This document shows positions 1-10,981 of a DNA stretch of 64,000 bases, piece after piece. The DNA is taken from assembly GCA_013368325.1 (NCBI GenBank), contig JAACJK010000002.1, positions 372,001 through 436,000 on the forward strand. The letters run 5' to 3'. A program made the translations under genes and the position numbers. The stretch comes from Ephemerocybe angulata. Its lineage: Eukaryota > Basidiomycota > Agaricomycetes > Agaricales > Psathyrellaceae. The notes under the pieces are model-generated. The model saw only the letters and a program-made list of their open reading frames with translations. It did not search any database and was not told where the DNA came from. How positions within the stretch are numbered: the stretch's first letter is position 1; every line of letters begins with the position of its first letter.

Positions 1-11
1 TGCGCATGGAC

Positions 12-19
12 ATCGTTAA
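12..19. repeat. Left target-site duplication ATCGTTAA
   Basis: This octamer lies immediately outside the left terminal repeat and recurs exactly outside the right one at 28538-28545. Confidence 0.92.
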
Positions 20-50
20 AGGACCCCGGTTTATACTGCGACAAGGCCAG
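20..50 (+). repeat. Left terminal inverted repeat of the giant element
   Basis: It pairs with 28507-28537: the outer 17 bp are perfect, and about 28 of 31 bp match overall. A 35-bp spacer containing one TGTCCGGATT motif separates it from the long inner inverted repeat. Confidence 0.88.
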
Positions 51-85
51 ATCCGGCTGAGGGCCTCCAATGTCCGGATTTTGAA

Positions 86-380
86 CACCTGATCCTTCCG
101 TCCCGGCCGCCTATTTAGCCGCGTAGATATGATGCACCTACCCGGCTAGTTAGCGCGGTTTAGACGAGAAACCCTACTGGACCGTTAATTGTTCGTTATT
201 CCTGAGCTTTTGTCTTTGCGTTTTGGCCCTCCAGGGCCTCCTCCTCCTCAGACGACTTTCGGCATATCCCGAGCGGTTTCCTCACGTGTCGCTGGGGGTC
301 TGGGCCACCGGCCCATGGACTCCTGACATCACGGAGCCATCAAACGGCTGCTCGTCGTCGTTTGGGTCGAGCTCGTCGTC
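86..380 (+). repeat. Left copy of 295-bp inner inverted repeat
   Basis: It appears identical, over equal length, to the reverse complement of 27945-28239. Small mirrored reading frames in both copies are by-products of the repeat and not genes. Confidence 0.92.
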
Positions 381-442
381 AAAAGTACCGTGCTCACTGT
401 CTGTAAAATGATATGCAACAACTTCGCATAAATTGGTATATT

Positions 443-3400
443 CTAAGTAGCTGTATTCACCGGTTGGTCCTCTAGTGCTATGATAATGCTGCTGGTGGTT
501 ACAAAATGTGCCTCACCCTCCGAGTCGTCGCTATCAGAATCATCAGAAGTCTCGCCGTCGGTCTCGTTTGGCTCTGTAGCTGTGCCGCCGCTATTCCCAC
601 TGCTTTCCCCCGCACGCCCTACGCCTTCCAGGCTTGCATCTGTTCTGCTGGCAGGATCAGTAGCAGCAACCCCCACTGCGTTCACTGGCACTGGCCGTAG
701 GTCCTTAGACACAGGCACCCCTGGAGACAGGTTGAGATTCAGGCCCGGCTCTTGCTGTTCCAGGCGTCTGAAACGTTTGAGGTGCGTGTCAAAGAAGAGC
801 GTCCGGCGATGGATATGACGGCTGAGGTGGACTGCGAGGGTGGGGTCCTGGGCGGTCAAAGACTCAAGTGCACGAGCAAGGAACCGGCGCTCATCTGCAA
901 TGAACGTAACCACACGCCGAATTTCGATTTTAACGCGTTCAACTTCTTCTTTGGCGCGTTCAATCTTGAACCACTGGTGCATGATGGCGCGAGGCACCGG
1001 TTGGGCCCACGGACGGTTGCGTACATCTTGGCGAGAGTCACGGAGAAGGTCGAAGTCAGCGAGGAAGGCGTATTCGACAACTTGATCCCATGTGAGTTTA
1101 GGCGCCCGAGGCTTCAAGGCGGCGGCAGCGGCGTTATACTTCTCTAGCGCATTCCGAATGGCTTGGGATCGTGTCTGCAGCGATTTCGCAATGTGCTTAC
1201 GGAGTTTATAGCCTACAGACTGTTTAGTAATGAGAGGGGTTTAATAGCATTGAAATAAACCTACCCGTCTGCGACATGTTCACCTTTGACAACTCAAACA
1301 GTCGTGACACCACCAGCCTTTCCAAGTTATCGAGGCAACGCATATACCGTCGTTTGCTATGCATCACGGCAGCAGATACCCACTCTTCAGATCCCTCAAC
1401 CCATCGCTCGGAAATGTCGAGTTGTTTCTCCAAGTCAATGACCGCCGCTAGATTCTTGTCGTAGAGCTCGGTTGCGTGTCGCAGCTTTGCCTCTGGTGAT
1501 TGCTTGCGCCGCCCACGCCCCTTTGGCACTGGGGCTATGGGGTCATGGGCAAGAAAGGTGCTTCGCAATTCATCCAGCGTCTTCCTATTGCACGTTTAAG
1601 CATTAGAGGGAAAGTGGCAGTTTTTGGACGTACTTTGTGCTGGCGAGATCAACTAAGCGCTGATAGTAGTCAATCTTAAGAGTGTCTTCCGGCGGCTCTT
1701 TCGAAAGGCTACTCAAATAAACCCTCTCTTCCTCTAGCCAGGTAGAAAATACTGCCGAGTCTTTGATTCCATGCTCGTTCATAAGGCGGACAAGGTCCCC
1801 TCTCCCCCGAAGAATGTCTAGAGCTTGAATATAGTTGTCAACTAAAAACTTGCCTTCGACAAATGAATATTAGCCACTGGCACTGGAGAGTGTAAAGAGA
1901 ACTTACTAAGATTAGCCATTGTTTCCATGGAGTCAACGTGGCGGAGGTATTGGTCAATTTTCTGTCGGCGGTGGAAGACGGTGGCATATCGCAACGCCGC
2001 GGCTAAAGCGTTAGACTTGGAGAAAAACCGCTCGCAGCCCTCGAGGTCCTCCAAGCCCATCCCTTCAACATACGTTGCAAGGTTCAACAGCTGACAGAGT
2101 CGGTTGTGTGCATGTCCATGGAATGACCCCACAAGACAGCGAAAGTTATGCTTCCGTGCTCGTGGACCGAGAGGGCTTGTATCAAGGGTAGTTCCAAACC
2201 GGCAGCCAATATCATAGCCGCATCCCACATCGTCACCGAACGCATCCAGTAGCTTCTCAACAACAGCCAGTGGGTATTTCGATCTAGAATTGCATGAAAT
2301 GTTAGGATACTTTGGTCAGATTATAGCGAGCAATCAGATAGACGTACTGTTCTCCACTCTGGACCATATCAGCAGCAACCAGTGCAAATCCGTGTCTGCA
2401 GAGAGAGAGGAAGAGCCCAGTTTCGTCGAATATCCCCCATGCACGCGATGTGCTCAGCGGGTCCATATTGTGCCACCGCCCAGCGCATGCGCTCTCTGTA
2501 GTCTCCCCCGACTCGTTCTCCCCATTGCCGTCATCCGCCAACCCATTAGCAGGACCGGCGTCAACCTGCGCGCGTGTGAGATAATATGTACTCGACACGC
2601 TTCGCTTGTCCTCAACATTTCTTGACGGCCCTACTCGTGTGTCTTCTCCCTCCTCCGCATCACCCAGAAGTCCAAGTCGCCGAGCCACCCTCTTGAGTGA
2701 GTCGTTTCCATCCATGGTTACGAGCATCGCATATACCAGCTTCGGTTCGCCTTCGAGTCGATACGTGCAGGCTGGACATGCGTTCTTCAACCGCCAGTTT
2801 GGGGAGTCACGCTTTAGAGCATCCAGGACCTTTTTCTCGACCTCGTCGACGAGCTGGAGGTATAAATCATAGGCAATGGTGAACTTGTCGGAATAGCCTC
2901 TGGAAAACGGTAGCCCTTGCATGTCGCACATGCCTTTAATAAACGGTTGGAGTGCAAGGTGGGGACAGCGGAGGTAAAGCGAGTGGTACAGCTCCATAGT
3001 ACGGACTGTAAACACTGTTGAGGGCGTGAACGGAGCGCATGGTATGAGGCCCTGGGAGAGCAGGGCAGCTGGAACCCCGGCGTCACCCTCACGAAGCTCG
3101 CATTCATAGGTATAGGATTCTACGATATCAGATAAGTCTGATAGTGCAGAGAGTATTAAGCCACTTACTGAAGCAATCAATCACTGAGACTTTGTATATT
3201 CCTTGCACTGTCTTCTCCTTCTGCGAATGGCTTGGGACTCCGTCGTTTCCGTCCTCCCTTTGTGATCCCCAAACCATAAATGCGGCCACCAAAGCCTCCA
3301 TCTGTCCCTCGAATGCTTCATTTCGGCGCTGGGTCTGGTCGCGTCGTGTGCGATTCTCGCGTTGGCGCCGGCGCTTACTGTTGGCCGACATGAGTAACAA

Positions 3401-3864
3401 GTCAACATTTGGTTAGGCGCCATATGCTCGTACCGTGATCGCTTTGTCCTCTCTCCTTCCGAATCAAGGAGGGCACTCAATTCTCCCCCCGCATGGCTGC
3501 TTGAAATATTGACGGATCCGTCGAGTACGTTGTTGAGTGAGTAGGTGCTGGGGTCATCGTGGTCTGAGTCCGAGCAGCCTGTCGCATGCGTGCCGCCACA
3601 TGCGTCTGAGGGAATATCCAAGCAGGCATGGGCTGCCTTTCTTTTGGTATCTTGAGTAATGCTCTTGAGGTGAGATACTGCCTTGCGCATGGCCTAGAGG
3701 GTGTCTACTGAGTACTCACTTTCAGCATCCTTTCGGGCCTTGGTGTCGTTATCTAACACCTTCGTGTGCGTGTTGAGGTTTAAGCGCTGGTGCTCGTACA
3801 CCCCGCTGTTGCCGACATTGGTTGACAGTAAACGCACGCCTTTTGAGCGTCTGTTTTTCTTCAT
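443..3864 (-). CDS. KDZ transposase, CxC1 type (outer element)
   Basis: Multi-exon gene for a DDE transposase of the Kyakuja-Dileera-Zisupton superfamily, roughly 1,000 residues. In order it shows a basic N-terminus; a CxC1-like module with RTRRDQTQRRNEAFEGQ and CPACTY near the middle; and the RNase-H-fold core with MDGNDS (first Asp), YDIGCRFG (second Asp) and EGCERFFSKSN (Glu). A helical region with the family signature SQTGYKLRKHIAKSLQTR follows, then an acidic C-terminus. Clear introns lie at about 3382-3436, 1830-1912 and 1150-1275. The boundary of the first intron near 3716 is unresolved. It is divergent from a short coding start at 3991. No in-frame stops were seen within the exons. 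Confidence 0.88.
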
Positions 3865-3990
3865 CTAGTGGGTTGCGAAGTCCGAGGGTTCAGCAGGTTT
3901 GGGATTGTGGTTCGGACTCGGCATGTGACCGTTAAAAATCACTTCCCACATTCCCACATTCATTAACTGCGTTCTCCTCAGTATTCTACC

Positions 3991-4059
3991 ATGGCCCGCC
4001 AAGGTCGAGGTCGAGCACCTAAAAAGCTGAAAGCACAGTATAACATGTCAATGACATGA
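3991..4059 (+). other. Possible 5' exon of a gene split by the inner element
   Basis: A start codon 126 bp from the KDZ start, on the opposite strand, opens a short basic reading frame (about 22 codons, containing RGRAPKKLKAQYN). It ends just before the palindromic cluster at 4097. The basic protein at 22271-23020 begins right after the matching cluster at the other end. I infer, without proof, that the two were one gene before an 18-kb insertion. Confidence 0.35.
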
Positions 4060-4130
4060 TCTAGATGGATCAAGTGAGTGTGCAAGTGCCCCATCAGTGA
4101 TGGCTGAAGTGAGCTCACCTGAGTCCCCTC

Positions 4131-4194
4131 AATGCCACGCGCCGCATGGCTCAGGTGAGAACCCCCTCACCTGAGCCATGCGGCGCGTGGCATT
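4131..4194. repeat. Perfect 29-bp-arm hairpin
   Basis: Arms 4131-4159 and 4166-4194 are perfect inverses around a 6-nt loop (AACCCC). The arms contain CTCACCTGAG, the motif repeated at the right border of the inner unit (22173-22248). Confidence 0.9.
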
Positions 4195-4258
4195 GGCCGG
4201 CTATTCTCAGCACACCAGCCGCCCACCGGTACCAATACTGAATCGGGCTGGCTCGCGT

Positions 4259-4366
4259 TGTCCCGGCGGTATTGGCGTCCGCCTGTCGAGCGGCTGTCCC
4301 GGCGGTATTGGCGTCCGCCTGTTGAGCGGCTGTCCCGGCGGTATTGGCGTCCGCCTGTTGAGCGGC
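4259..4366 (+). repeat. 36-bp tandem repeat, three copies
   Basis: The unit begins tgtcccggcggtattggcgt and is 36 bp, a multiple of three, so open frames run through it in several phases. No supported gene covers 4200-4620. Confidence 0.85.
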
Positions 4367-4621
4367 TTTCCGGGCACGGCGTCCGCCCCGAGGTGCCACG
4401 CCGGCCGATGGATGCAGATCCGAGATTCAACCATCGGGAATTGGGCGCCTATATTGCGCCGTCGGATGTTGGGCATCGGTTGGGTACATGCTCACCTCTA
4501 GGAGTGGTCCAAAGTGGATGGTGTTCAGGCTCTCCAGCTTGAGCAAATGTAGTCAATGCATGTACAACCGTATATTTCAGCCAAAATGAGATGATTTAAC
4601 AAGGGATAGCTATCATGGGTA

Positions 4622-5501
4622 CTAATCAGAGGTACGTTCTACAACTCCTTCATACATATTCTCCTCAACGTCAGCCTGTCCTTGAAACATCTTCCCAAAC
4701 TCTATGGCCCGTGTCTGGGTGAAGGCGGCAACAGAGATGGCGTCGATGCTCTTCTGAATCAAGTTTCGAGTGCGTATAAGGTTCTCGTAGTGGTTGGTGA
4801 GTCGACTCTGTATCCACAGAAGGTTACTCATGTGAGCATCGAGAAGGGCTGCAGAGGACCTTGCAGCCGAATCTGGGTTCGTAGTGTTGTACAGCGTGGT
4901 GAGATGTTCGAAAGCCATCTCACCAATCTTCGTTGCGTTGTCGTTCGGGGCTTGAGATGGCGGCCGCGGAGCAGCAGCCGGAGCGCGGAGGGGGTTTTCT
5001 TTCGGGTGGATGGAAGGTAGGGAGCGGGCAAACCCCTCCAACTTCGCCGAGTCTTCGTTCACCATCTTAGCCTTCATGCGGTCAAGCCGTTGAAGGAAGT
5101 CCGACTGACCCGTAACTCCACCGGCCCGTTGCGAAGCCTGAGAGGTGCGAACGAGCGGGGAACGGAGATGAAGTGGAGACGAAAGAGGGTCCAGCCTTTG
5201 CGGAGGGGAGTTGAAGGCCTTGGTAAAGATGTCGTCCGTAACCTCATATCCGCTATCTAGAGGGAGAAAAGTCAAGTTATATACTGTGAACCCTTGAAGC
5301 AGGTAAAACATACCCGACTGAGTACTCGGAGGGATGTGATCCCCGCCGCCTTCCCCGCCGCCCTCCCTCACATTCATAGACGATTCAGACATATCTACAT
5401 CCACTATTGGAGGAGTCAACGATAAGAAATTCTGTCAAAGCCTCCACAAACTTACTTCCTTTATCCTTCTCCTCGTTCATGCCTTTGGGATGGGTGCTCA
5501 T
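4622..5501 (-). CDS. Unknown element-encoded protein, 256 aa
   Basis: Three exons (5501-5456, 5403-5314, 5256-4622) with canonical GT/AG introns give one continuous 256-codon frame. The N-terminus is Gly/Ser-rich and acidic. The C-terminal two thirds are helical, with a stretch around HLTTLYNTTN and a run that could form a coiled coil. I recognise no domain. It lies just inside the left border of the inner unit, on the opposite strand to the zinc-cluster gene at 5956 and 455 bp from it. A chromatin or transposase-accessory role would be a guess. Confidence 0.7.
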
Positions 5502-5955
5502 GGCAAAATGACGGTGCAATGGTGCGATGAAGTGAGATCGCGCAAGGAAAGAGGTGAGGGAAGGAAGTAAATATAACGTTGATTAAGTCGGAGAAACTGA
5601 GGCGCAAAAGACAGAAGCAACCCCCGATCGGAATTCGTAAGTATAACATCTGACGGGTTAGATATGCTCGATTAAGCCAACTGCCGCATGCTTAGGTGGG
5701 GAGACTGACCTAGATTTGGACTCGATCGGACGCTCAATTTCCGACAGAGTACGAGCCGCATGTCGGTCTCCATTGGACACAGGTCGTCAGAGTCCTTCGA
5801 GGACCATACCATCCCAATCACCAAAAACCATTTAGACAGCGAAGGTGATTATCCGATGAATACTTGAGCAACAGAGCGGGATCTTCTTGTTCTTCGACTC
5901 TACTCTAAGCGTGCTTGTGTACCGCCAGACGTATCAGCATAACCGACAACCCTCG

Positions 5956-8900
5956 ATGTCTACTGCGACTAATCAACCCAAGACATTCGGGAAGAAGGAC
6001 GCTCCTGATCCTCCGACAATCCAGAACTGTCAGAAACAGATTGAAATATTGGACGCGCTCTTGGAGGACGGTGAAACTTGGAACGAGCAAAAGGATGACT
6101 TGAAAGCAATATACCGACGTCTTATAGGCCCTTCTGTGAGTACAGGAGATAAGTATTGTAGAGGGCTCCTGCTGATAGACCCCCTCTAGAAGCTGATTAT
6201 CCATGGCTACGCTGCGCATGGCAAGCCTGCATTCCAGCAGAAGAATGGCCGTGTCAATGCTTGGTTAAAAGATTGGGCCACGCAGAGAAATGGACTTGAT
6301 TTGAGTCTTTTTACGAAGCCTCCCTTCGGTATGTCAATGATTTACAACTGGATCTTCATTACATTAATTTCTATCCTACCAATCCATACAGGCAAGACAA
6401 TTGGCATATCAGGGGCGGGAGTTAGTGGGCAAGGTGTCGCGGGCGGTTCGGGCGTCGGGACGTCGGGTGGAAGGGGCGATGGAGGTGCGTCGGGCAAGGG
6501 CGTTGGTGGGGAAGGTGTCGCGGGCGGTTCGGGCGTCGGGACGTCGGGTGGAAGGGGCGATGGAGGTGCGTCGGGCAAGGGCGTTGGTGGGGAAGGTGTC
6601 GCAGGCGGTTCGGGCGTCGGGACGTTGGGTGGAAGGGGCGACGGAGGTGCGTCGGGCAAGGGCGTTGGTGGGGAAGGTGTCGCAGGCGGTTCGGGCGTCG
6701 GGACGTTGGGTGGAAGGGGCGATGGAGGTGCGTCGGGCAAGGGCGTTGGTGGGGAAGGTGTCGCAGGCGGTTCGGGCGTCGGGACGTTGGGTGGAAGGGG
6801 CGACGGAGGTGCGTCGGGCAAGGGCGTTGGTGGGGAAGGTGTCGCAGGCGGTTCGGGCGTCGGGACGTTGGGTGGAAGGGGCGACGGAGGTGCGTCGGGC
6901 AAGGGCGTTGGTGGGGAAGGTGTCGCAGGTGGTTCGGGCGTCGGGACGTTGGGTGGAAGGGGCGACGGAGGTGATGGAGGTGCGTCGGGCAAGGGCGTTG
7001 GTGGGGAAGGTGTCGCAGGCGGTTCGGGCGTCGGGACGTCGGGTGGAAGGGGCGGAGAGGTGCGACTTGATTTGAGACTTTTCACCAAGCCTCCCATCGG
7101 TATGTCAACGATTTACGACTGTATGTTCATTGCATTAATAGCTACCCTACCAATCAGGCAAGACAATCGATGTCGCAGGGGCGGGCGTTAGTGGGCAAGG
7201 TGTCGCGGGCGGTTCGGGCATCGGGAAGTCGGTCGCTGGGGGCGATGGAGGTGCTGGTGGAGGTGTGCCGGCTCAGGCCAGCGCTTTAGACAAGGCGATG
7301 AAGCTGTGGAACGAGGCAGCGAAAGCACACCTCCAGAAAAAAGCTAAACCTGTAGTCCAAAATAACGCCCCGAGTTCCGAGTCCGAGTCTCATGAAGACA
7401 TGAATGTCGATCCCGAGGAGTATGGCGCGGCGCATGGAGCTAGTGGTGGTACACACAAGGATGAGAAGGGAAAGGGACGAGAGTTACCAATCCGACCGAA
7501 AGACCAGGATACGGAAGATGAGGGCGAGGCGGAGGGTGAGGATCAAGGACAGCCGGCTGACGAGGGGTACGAGAATGAGGGTGAGGAGGAGGGCGAGGGT
7601 GAGGAGAGCGAGGCCGAGGAGGGTGAAGGCCATGAGGATGAGGAGGAAGAGGGTGAGCAGGAGGAGGTTGGAGGGGCAGATGACGATGGGGCAAAAAGTA
7701 CTAAGGTGAAATCAGGTGGTACTATGAAGTCAGGGAAGGGGAAAGGGTCCTCCAGTGGTGCAGGGAAGGGACAGGCTGTCGGAGGTGGAGTGGTCGCCGG
7801 GTCGCCCAAGGTCAAGGGGCGGACTTCCAGGAAGAGGAAGACACCTAAAGGAACAGACGAGTCGAGTGGACCAGATACGGAGGAGACGGAGGCCAAGAAG
7901 AGGAGGTGGGATCCCGAGTTCATCGCAACGCTCACACCTCACAAGGTTCCTTGCGAGGGTTGCGTTCAGTACAATCGCCAATGCAGCGTAAAGCCCGACG
8001 AGCCTGGAAAGAAAGCTTCCAAGGCATGCTACGAGTGCTCAGGGAACAAGAAGAAATGCAGTTTCTTACCGAAGCAGACAAGATTGAGGAGGGGCGAGAC
8101 AAAAACGCAAAAGGAGAAAGCCTCAAGTAGCGTTGGTGGCGCCGGTCGGGGGCAAAAGGAGAAAGCCACAACGAGCGTTGGTGGCGCCAGTCGGGGGCCT
8201 GGGTCGGAGGGAGTTTCCGGAGCAACTAAGGTGCAAAGACCAGAGAAAGAGCCGAAGGTCGTTGCCACAAAGGCGCAAGGAGGACGAGGGAGGAAGAAAG
8301 TGTTATCGCCAGTGTATGTGAAGGACGAGTCCGATGACGAGGTTAAGATGGATGTCGATCAACCGGCGGTCGTTTTGCCTACTCGATCGGCGTCGGGAAA
8401 GTCGTCGGTAAGTCAAAAATTGCTTTGCGATGGATGGGGGATAGAACTGACAAGCGATGGCTGCCTATCAGATCACTGCTGCGGCGACACCTCCGATCAG
8501 GTCGGGGTTAGAACGTGTGTCGGGAAAGGCGCGGGATAAAGGTCGCGTTAGGGAATCGAGCAGCACCAGTGTAAGTCGCGTTACCCCTGGATACGAAGGG
8601 GAATTGTCAAGTAAGACTACAGGGGTGAGTGGATCGGGTACATATCAATTATCACCGCGACGTAACTGACAGTTTTTCCTAGGCCGCACTTTCTCGACTA
8701 TCTCAGGACCATCGAATGCTCGAGAACGATGTTAGGGATATCGAAGGGCAATTAAAGGCAATTCGCCGGGACTCCACGACCACGGACGCCGACATTGCGG
8801 CCACGGTGGAGCGACTCAAAAATGCCCAGGAAGCGATAGCAGCATCGTCGGGGCAGGCTAATCGGGAATTAAGCATGAGGGTCGACCATCTCAACGGTCA

Positions 8901-9795
8901 GGTTCTGCAGGGTGTTGAGTTGGCGCGGAGATTGGGCGATGTGGAGAAGAATATAGGTGATATGCGGGTGAATGGTGCTGTTATCTCCTCCATAGAGGGC
9001 AGGTTAAACTCTTTGGATGGTCGGGCGAACGCAGGTGATGCAAGGGTTGCTGATATGGAGCGGCGGATTGGGGAGATGAGCGGTGCTAGGCGGGATGATG
9101 AGATCTTAGTCAGATTGGGGAGTTTGGAGAGAATGGTGGAAGCCGCGACGATCACGGCAGCGGAGTATAGGCGCGAGCTCCATGCGTCAATCGAGGGAGT
9201 ACTTCGTGCGCAGGAGGAACGGATGAAGGCCGAGATCGAACGGGCGAGCCAGGCGGTTATCAACAGCCTTCGCGCCGACATTGCAACTTTGGTTGGTAGG
9301 ATCCGAGACGTTATTCCCATGGCTGTCTCCTCAGTCGCCAATGCCTCCCTCGGAGGATCCCAACGCTCTATGCAACTTGGCGACCAATCGGGCTGGGCGG
9401 GAGCGGACGGTAATCAACCGAACTTAGCCTTTTCGCACAACACCAGAACGGTACCGATCCACTCGAGTGACGTCTTCATCAACAATTCCGGCATTGCGCT
9501 GGGTCAGCATAGTCATTCTGTGTCCTCGAGGGTGGCGCGACCGACCTATCCAAATCAGCCGTCCGTCTCACTCCCTCAAGCTGGCGATTGGTCTGCCGAC
9601 AACTCAGCCTTGACATCCCTCCCTACATCAGACCGTCTCTCCCCTCGTCACGAATGGTCGACTGACAATTCGACTTTAACGTCGATTTCGGCAGGGTCGG
9701 GCTCGGGCGCGCCTTCAAGCCACGAACGACAAGGCCACAGCGGGACTGGCTTTACCCTACCGCCGCCCAATCCGAACTGGAGGCAAGGGGATTGA
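5956..9795 (+). CDS. Acidic zinc-cluster, coiled-coil protein with Gly-rich array, 1180 aa
   Basis: Six exons (5956-6135, 6190-6328, 6392-7099, 7158-8407, 8472-8624, 8683-9795) splice to 1,181 codons. The order is: a helical N-terminus; a Gly-rich array of about 7.5 copies of a 27-residue unit encoded by exon 3; a very acidic Glu/Asp tract; a basic linker; a C-x2-C-x6-C ... C-x2-C-x6-C cluster near residues 608-641 (CEGC and CYEC pairs), matching the fungal Zn2Cys6 spacing with a long loop; and a C-terminal coiled coil followed by a Ser/Pro-rich tail. It is likely a DNA-binding element protein. The target is unknown. Confidence 0.75.
6425..7065 (+). repeat. 81-bp coding tandem array, about 7.5 units
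   Basis: The repeat unit (27 codons, GGASGKGVGGEG core) differs between copies mainly by TCG/TTG and GAT/GAC changes. One unit has a 6-bp insertion. The whole array lies in exon 3 of the zinc-cluster gene, between two homologous intron borders. Confidence 0.9.
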
Positions 9796-10043
9796 TTCCG
9801 CTCAATTCAATGTGTTGATTTTAGACTTGTACATAGCTGTATTTTTTATTCATTTTGCTTCTTCCTCTTTCAAATGCCCCGCGGATTGTGATCGGAGCGA
9901 TGAAAGGCGCATCAATCCAAACGCGGACATGTACGTCGGGCCAATATCGGACATAACTATCACATTGCTATTCGTCGCACAGAGCACTATCACAAACTAA
10001 CTATCACATTGCAGTTCCCTCATATAAGACTACCACCGTAGAA

Positions 10044-10656
10044 TTAAAGCTCAGTAGAAGGGTGAAGGTGAAAAGAAAGAGGTCCATAAGTCGGTCCATC
10101 TCCCGGAACCCGACCTGTGATGGTCAGAGAAGAGAGAGAAGCTCTCCAGATATCCCGAGCACTTGCTAGGGAGCCAACCTCGACCATCTCCTTCTTGCTG
10201 GTATCAAGATCTGCAAGCAGATGCTTTACCCACTCCCTGTGTTTTTCCGACCATCAGCTATGTAAGATAAGAGACAATCGTGGTGGCTTACAGGTCGGAG
10301 TAAATCCCCGGAGCTCGTCCCTTCAAAATGACGTAGAACACCTTGCTTGAGGCGTCAAATGGAGGAACTTGGGCAAATCCCGGTCCCAAGGGGTAGGGGT
10401 GCTCCTCATCGCTATCATAATCTCCAGCAAGCCGCACAATGGCCTCCAGGAGCTGCTGTTTGTCTGCTACCGCCTTCTGCGCTGTGTTGTCCATGTCTTG
10501 AAGCAGGGTTCCTAAAACCCCAAGCCTATCCCTAAGACGGTGGACGTCGGCCTCCATCGCATCCAGCATAGCTGCTGTCGGAACAGGGTCGGGGTTTACA
10601 GCCTGTGGAATATCGACTGGACTGGGCGGCGAATTAGATGGGGCTTCAACGGGCAT
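10044..10656 (-). CDS. Unknown small element protein, 185 aa
   Basis: Two exons (10656-10292 and 10236-10044) join in frame across a 55-nt intron. The protein begins Pro-rich (MPVEAPSNSPPSPVD), then has a helical segment of about 60 residues (AMEADVHRLRDRLGVLG...) that could form a coiled coil, and a short C-terminal domain. I recognise no family. It is convergent with the zinc-cluster gene, and the 248 bp between them hold nothing I can name. Confidence 0.65.
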
Positions 10657-10981
10657 GGCGGAGCACGAGAAATGGTCAGGATAATCCTACAATCAATACA
10701 TCATAAATATGTTCTTTTTCCTCTCAGGCTTCATGGTTCTCGCGAAGATGTTGCGTCGGAGCTCTCAAGGAAGTTCGGGAACCAAGGAACCTGATATTTA
10801 TCAGCGTGCAAACAGCGTGCAGACATCCGTGTCAACGAGATCCCGATTAAGGCCTTTAACGCGGTGGAACAGGCCGAACAGGGCGATGAATCGAGATGTA
10901 TTATTGCTCCACCATACTGGCACTTCCTATCACGAGCTACATTCCGACATGGAGAACACCCGATGTGAATCCTACTTACCA

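Noticed and set aside
3694..3719. 26-nt intron near the start of the CxC1 transposase
   Set aside because: Too short for splicing, and it gives the wrong frame. A donor at about 3715 and acceptor near 3661 fit better, but the boundary is left open.
4259..4366. Tandem repeats resembling a CRISPR array
   Set aside because: Units are contiguous with no unique spacers, and the host is a eukaryote.
6342..7097. Long Pro/Thr-rich frame on the minus strand across the 81-bp array
   Set aside because: It is the antisense of a Gly-rich repeat. An 81-bp unit keeps every frame open, and the plus-strand gene explains the region.
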